Notes: a model not told the origin generated them from the sequence alone. DNA of 45,997 bases from Burkholderiaceae bacterium (GCA_014879745.1 JACSRM010000227.1:1-45997); one strand, 5' to 3'. Positions 36,035-44,018 are shown, counted from the stretch's first letter. A program made the numbers and translations.

Positions 36035-36273
36035 CCCCGGATCCGGCAGTTGGACGCGCCCGAGCGGGCCGCCCTCGGGTGCGATAGCAAGGCGCAAACC
36101 GCAGCGATAGCACCCGCTATCGCGAGGATGTGCAACGCCGCGAGCGGACTCGAGGGCGGCTCGATCGGGTGCGCAGCGCTGTCACCCGGGCGATGGGCGT
36201 GGTCGTGGGAACGAATGACGACAGGCATGGACATTTCCGGCGAGAGCGCAGCGGTCAGCTGCCGGACCCGGGG
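36035..36273 (+). repeat. 239-bp structured palindromic element (copy B)
   Basis: Ends CCCCGGATCCGGCAGTTG (from 36035) and CAGCTGCCGGACCCGGGG (to 36273) pair at 18 of 20 positions. The core at 36086-36141 is GCAAGGCGCAAACCGCAGC, hairpin GATAGC-ACCC-GCTATC, GCGAGGATGTGCAACGCCGC. A further hairpin (GGGTG/CACCC) follows. The right end overlaps the last codons and stop of the upstream heme-copper-like gene. Orientation is opposite to copy C, so the pair flanks the 34094-36028 gene. Confidence 0.82.
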
Positions 36274-37685
36274 TCGGTCCTGCGCCGCAGCGCGCCGATG
36301 ACGACGACGACGAACAGCAGGCCGCCGACGATGGCGATCAGGCCGCCCAGCCCCATCAGCCCCATGCCGGCGATCTCGGCGCTGCTGCGCAGCACCTGCT
36401 CGGTACCGGCGACCTTGCGCTGCACGCCGTAGCCGCCCGACCAGACGAGGCCGACGATGTGCAGCAGCTGCCCGAAGCCGTAGAGCGCGGGCTGCCAGGT
36501 CGCGAGCCGGCCCTGCGGCGTGCCGTAACCCATGCGCGGCAGCAGGTGGTAGACGAGCCCCATCAGCGCGAGCGTGACGCCGACGATGCAGCCGTGGTAG
36601 TGCGCCGGGATGCGCACGTTGCTGCCGCTGATGAAGATGCCGATCACGCCGCCGGCGCCGAACAGCAGGACCGAGGCCACCAGCGCCGAGCGCAGCGGCC
36701 GCGCCTGCAGCGTCGCCGCCGGTGCGCCGGCAAGCGCGGCGACGACGGCGAGCGCGATCGGCACGATCGCGACCCCGCCGCCCAGGCGCATCGCCCAGGT
36801 CAGCGCGTCGCGGTGCTCGACCGACGCGATATCGTGCGCGAGGTAGGCATACGGCGTGACGAAGACGCTGACGAGCGCGAGCATGAACATCAGCAACGTG
36901 ACGCGCGGGCTGAGCGCGACGCGCGCGCCCGACGCCCCGGCGAGCCAGAGCCAGGCGACGAGCATCAGCAGCGTCCACGTGAACTGCAGCGCATGGCCGC
37001 CGCCCCAGAACAGGATCTCGTAGTACGCGCGGCCCTCGAGCGTGAGCGGCAGCACGGCGAACGACCAGCCGAAGGCGAGCAGCGCGACGGCGGTCGCGAC
37101 GACGCTCGCGTTCAGCCCGAAGCGCAGCGCGCCGCCGCCGTCGAAGCTCGCGCCCAGGCGCGGCGCGAGCCACAGCGAGCGCAGCACGAGCAGCGCGGTG
37201 CCGACCGCGAACAGCAGCAGCCCGCCGAGGAAGGCCGCGCCGTCGAGCACCGGGATGTAGTTGGCCATCACCGCCTCGCCGCTGCCGACGAAGGGCGCCA
37301 GCGACATCGCGAGCGCGCCGGCCGCGGCCAGGCCGAGCGCGGTCCACGCCAGACCGAGCGCGCGCGGCGCGCCGATCAGGCTCCACAGCAGGCCGGCGAT
37401 GGCAATGAACCAGACGAGGACCGAAAGATCGACGTGGACGACGAGCGCGACGCGAAAGAAGTCGGCGCTCGGCAGCAGCTTGTTGACCCCCGGCGTTCGC
37501 GCCAGCACGAGCAGGACCGAGAACACGCCGGACAGGACGAGCGCACCGAGACCGAGTGCGAGCCAGCCGCGCGCCAGGTCGCGGCGGGCGTCGGCCGGCA
37601 CCGCGAGCGTGTATTCGGTGTCGTGGCGCGCCTGCGGCAGCGCGGCTGCGCGCCCGGCGGGCACGGGGGCGAGGTGCGCGCTCAT
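36255..37685 (-). CDS. Heme-copper oxidase-like subunit I lacking apparent CuB His pair
   Basis: A 476-residue, ~12-TM protein of the heme-copper oxidase subunit I superfamily. Low-spin heme ligands His84 (VVHVDLSVLVWF) and His364, and high-spin heme ligand His362 (PAHYHGCIVG), are in place. Helix VI has His231 (GGGHALQF) but no Tyr four residues on. In helix VII, where CuB enzymes have an adjacent His-His pair after TP, this protein reads TPYAYLAHD, so Leu-Ala replaces the pair (His284 and His291 are nearby). By eye it most resembles cbb3/NorB-like sequences. It may have lost CuB and act in heme electron transfer or other chemistry. The start overlaps the preceding stop (ATGA). The last codons lie in repeat B. 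Confidence 0.78.
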   Translation of the reverse strand: MSAHLAPVPAGRAAALPQARHDTEYTLAVPADARRDLARGWLALGLGALVLSGVFSVLLVLARTPGVNKLLPSADFFRVALVVHVDLSVLVWFIAIAGLLWSLIGAPRALGLAWTALGLAAAGALAMSLAPFVGSGEAVMANYIPVLDGAAFLGGLLLFAVGTALLVLRSLWLAPRLGASFDGGGALRFGLNASVVATAVALLAFGWSFAVLPLTLEGRAYYEILFWGGGHALQFTWTLLMLVAWLWLAGASGARVALSPRVTLLMFMLALVSVFVTPYAYLAHDIASVEHRDALTWAMRLGGGVAIVPIALAVVAALAGAPAATLQARPLRSALVASVLLFGAGGVIGIFISGSNVRIPAHYHGCIVGVTLALMGLVYHLLPRMGYGTPQGRLATWQPALYGFGQLLHIVGLVWSGGYGVQRKVAGTEQVLRSSAEIAGMGLMGLGGLIAIVGGLLFVVVVIGALRRRTDPGSGS

Positions 37686-38200
37686 CGGAAGGTGATCCCG
37701 CCGCGCTGCGGATCGAAGTCGATCACCAGGATCTGCGCCGGCGCGAGCGTGACCGTCTTCTCGCTCTGGTAGTCGAAGCCGTCCTTGCGCGCATTGTCGT
37801 TGAGCCGCACCGCGAGCTGATGCGTGCCGGCCGGCACCGTCAGGCGCTGGTAGACCGACGAGGCGCCGTCGCGCGACAGGCCCGAGGGCGGCGCGACGTG
37901 GCGGATCGCCGGCTTGCCGTCGATATCGACCTCGACGACGACCGGCGAGCGCTCGCGCCCGCACTTCATCGGCGTGCGCATGTTGGGCGGCAGCTTGGCA
38001 AGCTCCTCCGGCGTGAGCTTGCGGCACTCGTCGACGCGCTGCGCCGCATGCGTGAAGCTGAGCTTGATCAAGGCCTCGTCGTCGGCCAGATGGCGGTACG
38101 TCGGCCAATGCGAGAAGACGCCGATGATGAGCGCGAAGACCCCATACAGCAGGGCCTGGCCGACCCAGGAGAAGCGCTTGCGCGCTGGAGTTTCATCCAT
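37682..38200 (-). CDS. Membrane-anchored protein of unknown function in the oxidase cluster
   Basis: A 172-residue protein I cannot assign. One N-terminal transmembrane segment (about 13-30, WVGQALLYGVFALIIGVFS) anchors a periplasmic domain of ~140 residues. It contains two Cys (58 and 80, ECRKLTPEELAKLPPNMRTPMKC) that could form a disulfide or bind metal, then a beta-sandwich-like region (VVVEVDIDGKPAIRHVAPPSG...YQRLTVPAGTHQLAVRLNDNARKDGFDYQSEKTVTLAPAQILVIDF). Start 38200 overlaps the upstream stop by 8 bp (ATGGATGA); 38215 is an alternative. Overlaps on both sides indicate a fixed stoichiometric partner of the neighbouring membrane proteins. Confidence 0.75.
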   Translation of the reverse strand: MDETPARKRFSWVGQALLYGVFALIIGVFSHWPTYRHLADDEALIKLSFTHAAQRVDECRKLTPEELAKLPPNMRTPMKCGRERSPVVVEVDIDGKPAIRHVAPPSGLSRDGASSVYQRLTVPAGTHQLAVRLNDNARKDGFDYQSEKTVTLAPAQILVIDFDPQRGGITFR

Positions 38201-39740
38201 ACCGAAGTTTCTCATGTGAAGGCCCCGCGGCGGCCGATACCCGCAGTCCGAGTACGGCAAGCGCCGCCTCGACGGCGGCCTCGTCGCCGGCGTCGGCCCA
38301 GACCGTTGCCACCCGTTCGGCCGGCACCGAACGGCGCAGATGCGGCTCGCGCAGACCGAGCAGGCGTTCGCGCGTCCAGCGCTGACCGAGGCGGAAGGTG
38401 CAGCCGCCTTCGCTGCACCCGGTGACGAGCACGCCATCGGCGCCGCCGCGCAACGCATATTCGACGAACGAAGGCGGCAGCATGCCGGTGCAGATCAGGC
38501 TGAACGCGGCGACGCCGGCGCCGGCGAGCGATTCGACGCGCGCGCCGTGATCGCAGCCGATGACGACAAGCCTCGGTCGATCGTCCGGCATGCGTGCAAG
38601 CGCCGCTTCCACGCGCTCGCGCAGGTCGTTGATCGGCGACTGCGGCATGTCGATGCCGGTGACGAGCGCGGCGCCCTTGCGAAACGGCGTCGACGACGGG
38701 CAGGCGCCGACGCAGATGCCGCAGCTCGCGCACAGGTCGGCGTCGACCTGCGCCATCTGGCGCCCGATGCGTCCGTTCGGGTGCGTGACCATCGTGATCG
38801 CCGTATACGGGCAGTCCTCGAAGCAGCGCCGGCAGCCGTTGCAGTTGGCGGGGTCGACGACCGCCACCGGCGCCGCCGCAGGCTGTGGCAGGAAGGGCAG
38901 CGCGAAGAGCGCGATCAGCGTGCCGGCGAGGAGCAGCCACACCGCGCCCGCCGAAGTCGCGTAGACGAGCGGATGGATGAAGAGCAGCCACCAGTCGAGC
39001 GCGAGCGTCGCCGGCACGACCGAGAGGTCGGCCGGGCCCTGGCTGTGCACCGGCAGCACGAGCGCCACCGCGATGAGCGACGCCGTGACCCCGATCGCGA
39101 GCCGCAGCGGCGGAAAGGCCTCGGCACGCGCCAGACGCTGGATGTGAAACCACATCGCGAAGACGATGAAGAGCGCCACCCCGAGATGGACGAAGATGAA
39201 GAGCGAGAACAGCCGGTCGCCGACGCTTTCGACGCCGATGAAGTTGCGCGTCAGCGGCGAGCCGAAGATCGGCAGCCAGTCGAGGAATTCGGCGGTCGCG
39301 ATCGCCGAGAACTGGCCGAGCTTGTCCCAGTTCAGCCAGAAGCCGCCGATCGCGGAGGCGAATGCAAGCGGCAGCAGCGGCACGCCGGTCAGCCACGAGA
39401 AGCGGCGAACACCGCTGTAGCGGCCGAACAGCCATTCGCGCAGCAGATGCGCGAGCATCGTGACGACGAACGCATCGGCCGCATAGCGATGCAGGCTGCG
39501 CAGCCAGCCGCCGAGAAACCATTGCTCGCGTGAAAGTCCGTCGATCGAGACGTAGGCCCCGGTGGCCGAGGTATCGAGCACGGCATAGAGGTAGATGCCG
39601 GTCACCGCGAGCAGCCAGAAGCACAGGAAGGCGAGCGCGCCGAGGTGTCGCAGCGGGTTGAGCGCACCGCCGCCGACGACGCGGTCGAGTGCCGTCTCGG
39701 CGCGCTGCCAGAGCGCGCCGCAACGCTCGCGCGGATTCAT
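38193..39740 (-). CDS. Cytochrome b / 2x[4Fe-4S] / MvhD-type iron-sulfur fusion
   Basis: A 515-residue fusion. Residues 1-205 form a cytochrome b N-terminal domain with His84/His185 and His98/His199, at almost the same positions as in the 34094-36028 protein, so the two are paralogues there. More TMs reach about 285. Two [4Fe-4S] motifs follow: Cys300/303/306/310 (CNGCRRCFEDCP) and Cys337/340/343/347 (CASCGICVGACP). Residues 390-465 resemble MvhD/FlpD (hydrogenase/heterodisulfide-reductase delta subunit): Cys396, Cys417 (LICTGMLPPSFVEYAL), Cys442 and Cys447 (GCSEGGC). MvhD links flavin-based bifurcating enzymes to partners; here it is on a quinol-type cytochrome. It overlaps senC by 4 bp. Confidence 0.83.
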   Translation of the reverse strand: MNPRERCGALWQRAETALDRVVGGGALNPLRHLGALAFLCFWLLAVTGIYLYAVLDTSATGAYVSIDGLSREQWFLGGWLRSLHRYAADAFVVTMLAHLLREWLFGRYSGVRRFSWLTGVPLLPLAFASAIGGFWLNWDKLGQFSAIATAEFLDWLPIFGSPLTRNFIGVESVGDRLFSLFIFVHLGVALFIVFAMWFHIQRLARAEAFPPLRLAIGVTASLIAVALVLPVHSQGPADLSVVPATLALDWWLLFIHPLVYATSAGAVWLLLAGTLIALFALPFLPQPAAAPVAVVDPANCNGCRRCFEDCPYTAITMVTHPNGRIGRQMAQVDADLCASCGICVGACPSSTPFRKGAALVTGIDMPQSPINDLRERVEAALARMPDDRPRLVVIGCDHGARVESLAGAGVAAFSLICTGMLPPSFVEYALRGGADGVLVTGCSEGGCTFRLGQRWTRERLLGLREPHLRRSVPAERVATVWADAGDEAAVEAALAVLGLRVSAAAGPSHEKLRYG

Positions 39741-40642
39741 CCCTCGGCGCTCGCGCGCGGTGGAAACTGACCGTTGGCCTTCGGCTTCTGCGCCGCGCCT
39801 TGCGTGCGCCGCAGGCGGCGGCTGGCGCGCAATTCGCCGACGAAGAACCAGAGCATCGCGATGACGAAGGTCACGCCGCCGGCGATCTCGAACGCGAGCG
39901 CGTAGCTGACGCGATATTCGCCGGTCGCCGGATCGTAGATCGAGCACAGGATGCGCACGCGGTCGACGAGGTCGGCCAGGTCGAGCCGCTGCGGCAGCGG
40001 CTCGTTGCGCAGCAGCTGGCGGATCGGCTCGGCGAGTTCATCGGCGCTGAAGTCTTCACCGTACACCTGGCGGTAGATGCGGCCCTGGCCATCGACCACC
40101 GTGACCTGCAGCAGGTGGTCGAAGCCCGCCTGGGTTGGCGTGTAGGCGAATCCGAAGTCGCGCGTCAGCGCCTCGACGGCCGACGGATGCGGGCTCAGGA
40201 ACTCCCAATTCGCCGCGGTGATGCGTTGCTGCGCGGCAAACGCCTTCATCGACGCCGGCGAATCGGCCGGTAGATTGAAGCCGATGCTGACGATGTTGTA
40301 CTGCCGCGGGTCCATGCTGCGGCCCATGCCCTCGATCGCCGCGGCGATCGCGCGCGTGCTCGTCGGGCAGACCTGGAAGCAGCCGGTGTACATGAAATTC
40401 ACGAGCAGCGGCTTGCCGCGGTAGTCGGCGAGGCGCACCGGCTTGCCGGCGCGATCGAGCAGCGTGTAGTCGCCGATCTTGCTGCCGATCGCGCCCTGGC
40501 TGATGCGCAGCGCCTCGGCCGGGTCGAGCGTGGCGCGCGAGACGGGTGCCTCGTCGGCGACCGCGCTGGCGACGAGCCCGGCCAGACAGATTCCGAGCAG
40601 GGTGACCAAACCCCGGCAACTGCGGGCGGCAGGCTTGTGCAT
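39737..40642 (-). CDS. SCO1/SenC copper chaperone with C-terminal membrane anchor
   Basis: A 301-residue SCO-family protein. A signal sequence (about 1-29) precedes the thioredoxin-like domain with GDYTLLDRAGKPVRLADYRGKPLLVNFMYTGCFQVCP: copper-binding Cys88 and Cys92 (CxxxC) and distal His176 (GFDHLLQV). After the domain a linker leads to a second transmembrane segment (about 247-268) and a basic tail, an extension not usual in SCO proteins. SCO proteins load the CuA site of subunit II. A CuA-type subunit II is encoded at 43277-43816 in the same run. SenC also accompanies norSY in ammonia oxidisers. Confidence 0.9.
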   Translation of the reverse strand: MHKPAARSCRGLVTLLGICLAGLVASAVADEAPVSRATLDPAEALRISQGAIGSKIGDYTLLDRAGKPVRLADYRGKPLLVNFMYTGCFQVCPTSTRAIAAAIEGMGRSMDPRQYNIVSIGFNLPADSPASMKAFAAQQRITAANWEFLSPHPSAVEALTRDFGFAYTPTQAGFDHLLQVTVVDGQGRIYRQVYGEDFSADELAEPIRQLLRNEPLPQRLDLADLVDRVRILCSIYDPATGEYRVSYALAFEIAGGVTFVIAMLWFFVGELRASRRLRRTQGAAQKPKANGQFPPRASAEG

Positions 40643-40652
40643 GCCGCAAATC

Positions 40653-41549
40653 CTAGCGCAACACGCCGTCGAGGCTCGCTCCGGCCAGCACCAGACTGAG
40701 TTGAAGCAGCGATGCGAAGAAGGAAGCCATCGCGGTCTTGCGGCTTGGCCGGCGCGCCAGCAGCCAGGACTTGTGCAGGAACACCGCGCCGCCGATGGCC
40801 GCTCCCGCGAAGTACCAGACTCCGGCGCCGAAGAGCACCGGCAGCAGCGACGCCGACACCAGTGCGACCGTGCTCCAGAAGACGGCCTGGGCCGCGCGCT
40901 GCGTGCCGACGACGACCGGCAGCATCGGCACGCCGGCTGCGGCATAGTCATCCTGGTTCGCGATCGCGAGACTCCAGAAGTGCGGCGGCGTCCACAGGAA
41001 GAGCACGAGCGCGAGCAGCAGTGGGAGCGCTCCGATCGCGGGGTCGACCGCAGCGGCGCCGGCGAGCACCGCGAAGCTGCCGGCAAGGCCGCCGACGACG
41101 ATATTGAGCCAGCTGCGCCGCTTGAGCCACACGGTATAGACGACCGCGTAGAAAAAGGCGCCGAGGAAGACATAGAGCGCGGCCCAGACGTTGAGCGCCC
41201 ACCACGCCGCGGCAACCGACAACGCGAGCAATGCACCGATCACGACCAGCCAGAGCGGAGTATGCGGCAGCGCGCCGGTGACGAAGGCGCGCTTGCGGGT
41301 GCGCGCCATGAGCCGATCGGACTCGGCTTCGACATACTGGTTGAATGCGCCTGCGCTCGCCGACGCCACCATCACCGAGACCGCGAGCACGAGCACCTGC
41401 GCCAGGCTCAGCGCCGGGCCCGGCGTGAAGGCAAAGCCGACCAGCGCGGTCAGCATGATCATCACGCCGATCCGCAGCTTGAACAGCCCGAGCACGTCGC
41501 GCACCAGCCGGGCCGGCGTGCGGGGCGCGAGTGCAAGGGCCGGCTTCAT
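40653..41549 (-). CDS. ctaB: Heme O synthase (protoheme IX farnesyltransferase)
   Basis: A 298-residue UbiA-type prenyltransferase with the Asp-rich motif NQYVEAESDRLMARTRKR (about 70-88), LNIVVGGLAGSFAVLAG, and LFLWTPPHFWSLAIANQDDYAAAGVPMLPVV, diagnostic of CtaB/CyoE. It farnesylates heme B to heme O. I prefer ATG 41549 over GTG 41552. It sits 13 bp after the subunit I gene and 10 bp before senC, so the terminal enzyme here may use heme O or A. Confidence 0.95.
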   Translation of the reverse strand: MKPALALAPRTPARLVRDVLGLFKLRIGVMIMLTALVGFAFTPGPALSLAQVLVLAVSVMVASASAGAFNQYVEAESDRLMARTRKRAFVTGALPHTPLWLVVIGALLALSVAAAWWALNVWAALYVFLGAFFYAVVYTVWLKRRSWLNIVVGGLAGSFAVLAGAAAVDPAIGALPLLLALVLFLWTPPHFWSLAIANQDDYAAAGVPMLPVVVGTQRAAQAVFWSTVALVSASLLPVLFGAGVWYFAGAAIGGAVFLHKSWLLARRPSRKTAMASFFASLLQLSLVLAGASLDGVLR

Positions 41550-41562
41550 CACCGCGTTCCGG

Positions 41563-43263
41563 TCAGGACAGGCCCCAGACCTGCGACAGGTACTTCCAGT
41601 TGATGAAGTAGTACAGCACGAAGGCGACGAAGAACACCATCGTCAGCACGAAGGTGCCGGGAGCGACGAAGCCGGCCGAGCCGTGGCTCTGTACCGCGAC
41701 GGTCGGCGCCGCGCGCGCCAGACGCACCGGCTTGGCACTCGTCGCGCCGCCTTCGAGTTTCTTGCCCCACAGCAGCGAACCGACCGTGATGTAGATGTAG
41801 ATCGCGCCGCCGACTATCGCGGCGACGCCGCCGACGCCGACCATTCCCATCATCAGGTAGGCCGCACCCGGCCATTCGTAGGCCATCGGCGCGCCGGCGA
41901 AGGCCATGTCCCAGTGCCGGCGGGCGACGCCGAGCGTGCCGGCGCCCATCATCACGAGGCAGAAGAAATACATCGAGAAGCCGAAGATGTACGGCTGCAG
42001 CCTGGCCAGCCCCGGGTTGATCATCTCGCGGCGGAACAGCACCGGGATCAGGTAGTAGGTCAACGCCATGAACGTCAGCGTCGTTCCGACGACGACCGTG
42101 GCGTGGAAGTGCCCCGGCACGTAGATCGTGTTGTGGATCAGCATGTTGAGCTGTTCGGTGCCCATCATCACGCCGGTGATGCCGCCCAGGAAGCCGAAGC
42201 CGACGAGCGCGATGAATACGCCCGAGAACACCGGGTTGCCCCACGGCGCCTTGCGCAGCCACTCGAAGAGGCCCTTGTTGTAGCCCTTGGCGCGCTGCGC
42301 GACTTCCATCGCGCCCGGCACGCTGAGCGCGTGGATCATCGACGCGAGCACCGCGAAGTACATGAAGTAGCTCGTATTGACGACCTTCCACGAGGTGCTG
42401 ACGCCCGGATCGGCGAGGATGTGGTGGGCGCTGGCGAGCTGCAGGAAGACGATGTAGAGCAGGAAGGCACCACGGCTCACGCGCTCGGACATCGGCTTCG
42501 CGCCGAACGCGATCGCCGCGACCAGATACCAGATCGAGATGTGCGCCGCGACGTTGATCTGCTGCGACGAGTGCCCGAACGCCCACCAGATGACGCGATA
42601 GGCGAGCGGATCGACGTTCTCGATCAGGCCGATCGACATCAGCCAGGTCGGAATCAGGATCATCGCGCCCGAGACGATCGTGAAGACGGCGATGATCGCC
42701 GCCGTCGTCGCGCCGAACGTGACGAGCGGCACCGAGCCGTCGTAGGTGTTGTCGCGCTTGGCGACGACGAGCGTGCCGAAAAAGACGAAGCACGCGATCA
42801 GCGCGCCGACGGCGAACAGGATCAGGCCGAGATAGAAGCTCTGCGCCGCCATCATCGGCACGTAGCTCGTCATCATCACGCTCGACTCGCCGGCATAGAC
42901 GGCGTAGTTGTTGACGACGGCGCCGATCACCATCAGTGCGAAAGCGAACCAGGCGATCTTCGGCGTCGCGATCCGGCAGCGCAGCAGCACCGACGACGCG
43001 AAGTACAGCACCGCGATCTCGAAGAAGATGATCCAGAAGATCAGCATGTTGATGCCGTGCGCGGTGAGCACTTGATAGAAGGTGTCGGCCTCGAGCCAGT
43101 GGATCGCGGGCCACCGCGTCAACACGACGCCGATCGCGAGAATGCCGCCGATCAGCAGGCAGACGACGGCGACGAACGCGTTGGCGAAGATCAGCTTCTC
43201 GGCGTTGGCCTCGAATTGCAGGCCCGACCTGGGGCAGGTCCGGTACGTGATGGCGCTGGACAT
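41563..43263 (-). CDS. Heme-copper subunit I lacking the catalytic Tyr; putative NO reductase (NorY/sNOR-like)
   Basis: A 566-residue, ~13-14-TM subunit I. Ligands: His69 (TAHGINMLIFW) and His387 for low-spin heme, His385 (VPGHFHA) for high-spin heme, His231 and His280/His281 for CuB (FGHSSQQ; ASAHHILADPG). The helix order and HHILADPG/WKVVN/HNTIYVPGHFH resemble B-type (ba3) oxidases, but ba3 has GHPIVY with the His-cross-linked Tyr four residues after the CuB His; here that position is Gln235. Loss of this Tyr is a mark of NO reductases. With the CuA subunit II and SenC the layout resembles norSY-senC. NO reduction is therefore my best inference; an unusual O2 reductase is not excluded. Confidence 0.85.
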   Translation of the reverse strand: MSSAITYRTCPRSGLQFEANAEKLIFANAFVAVVCLLIGGILAIGVVLTRWPAIHWLEADTFYQVLTAHGINMLIFWIIFFEIAVLYFASSVLLRCRIATPKIAWFAFALMVIGAVVNNYAVYAGESSVMMTSYVPMMAAQSFYLGLILFAVGALIACFVFFGTLVVAKRDNTYDGSVPLVTFGATTAAIIAVFTIVSGAMILIPTWLMSIGLIENVDPLAYRVIWWAFGHSSQQINVAAHISIWYLVAAIAFGAKPMSERVSRGAFLLYIVFLQLASAHHILADPGVSTSWKVVNTSYFMYFAVLASMIHALSVPGAMEVAQRAKGYNKGLFEWLRKAPWGNPVFSGVFIALVGFGFLGGITGVMMGTEQLNMLIHNTIYVPGHFHATVVVGTTLTFMALTYYLIPVLFRREMINPGLARLQPYIFGFSMYFFCLVMMGAGTLGVARRHWDMAFAGAPMAYEWPGAAYLMMGMVGVGGVAAIVGGAIYIYITVGSLLWGKKLEGGATSAKPVRLARAAPTVAVQSHGSAGFVAPGTFVLTMVFFVAFVLYYFINWKYLSQVWGLS

Positions 43264-43276
43264 TTGTGCTCCTCTG

Positions 43277-43816
43277 TTATTTCACGTACATGTGGCTCAC
43301 CATCGAGTGATGGTTGATGCCGCAGAACTCGTTGCACACGATCGAGAACCGGCCGGACTGGTTCGGCGTGACGTTGACGACATGCTCGAAGCCGGGAACG
43401 ACCTGGATGTTGATATTGGTCGGCTGCAGCGAGAAGCCGTGGTTGTAGTCGAGCGAGGAAAGGTGCAGCCGGTAGGTCTTGCCCTTCTCGAGCTCGATGA
43501 TCGGCCACCAGCTCCACAGCCGCGCGACGAGGTAGACGTCGCCCCCCGGCGGCGGCGCGACGACCGGGATCTTGTCCTCGCCTTCGGTGCGCACCGTGTA
43601 CTTGTCGACCACCGCCTGCGCCTTCGCGACGAAGGCATCGGGCGTGATGCGGTAGGTCTCGGTCGACAGGTTCTGCTTGCCGTAGATGTGCCAGCCGACC
43701 ATCATGAAGAACATCACCATGCACCAGGCGAAGGCGATCGCGATCCAGGTGCCTTCGACCCGGTCCAGCGGATGCTTCCACCACAGTCTCTCTGCCGGTG
43801 GCAGGATTGCGCTCAT
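43277..43816 (-). CDS. CuA-containing subunit II (NorS/CoxB-like)
   Basis: A 179-residue cupredoxin-type subunit II with one N-terminal transmembrane anchor (about 23-43) and a periplasmic CuA domain. CuA ligands are complete: His126 (DYNHGFS), Cys161, Glu163, Cys165, His169 and Met172 (CNEFCGINHHSM). The single TM and short length fit ba3-type subunit II rather than the two-TM A-type. It receives electrons from a cytochrome c or cupredoxin and passes them to the subunit I encoded 13 bp downstream. Confidence 0.92.
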   Translation of the reverse strand: MSAILPPAERLWWKHPLDRVEGTWIAIAFAWCMVMFFMMVGWHIYGKQNLSTETYRITPDAFVAKAQAVVDKYTVRTEGEDKIPVVAPPPGGDVYLVARLWSWWPIIELEKGKTYRLHLSSLDYNHGFSLQPTNINIQVVPGFEHVVNVTPNQSGRFSIVCNEFCGINHHSMVSHMYVK

Positions 43817-43862
43817 GTCGGATTCCTTTTGATTGAAAGGGAGAGGTCGGCGTTGCGCACGT

Positions 43863-44018
43863 TCACTTCGCCATCGGGATGGTGAAGATGTCGATCAGGC
43901 CCCACGCGATGTACAGGACCATCGGCACCATGACACCGATGAACAACAGCAGGAATGGGTTGTCGAGCAGTTGTTGCAACCAGGGCACGGGTTCGTTGTC
44001 GTCGTGGTTCGAGCTCAT
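43863..44018 (-). CDS. 51-residue membrane peptide heading the NO reductase-like operon
   Basis: A short gene with an excellent ribosome-binding site (AGGAGG, minus strand of 44021-44030 region) and one transmembrane segment (PFLLLFIGVMVPMVLYIAWGL, about 19-39) after an acidic, Trp/Pro-containing N-terminus (MSSNHDDNEPVPW). Position and size resemble small accessory subunits of heme-copper enzymes (CcoQ, ba3 subunit IIa). It lies 46 bp upstream of the subunit II gene. No sequence family is recognised. Confidence 0.75.
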   Translation of the reverse strand: MSSNHDDNEPVPWLQQLLDNPFLLLFIGVMVPMVLYIAWGLIDIFTIPMAK

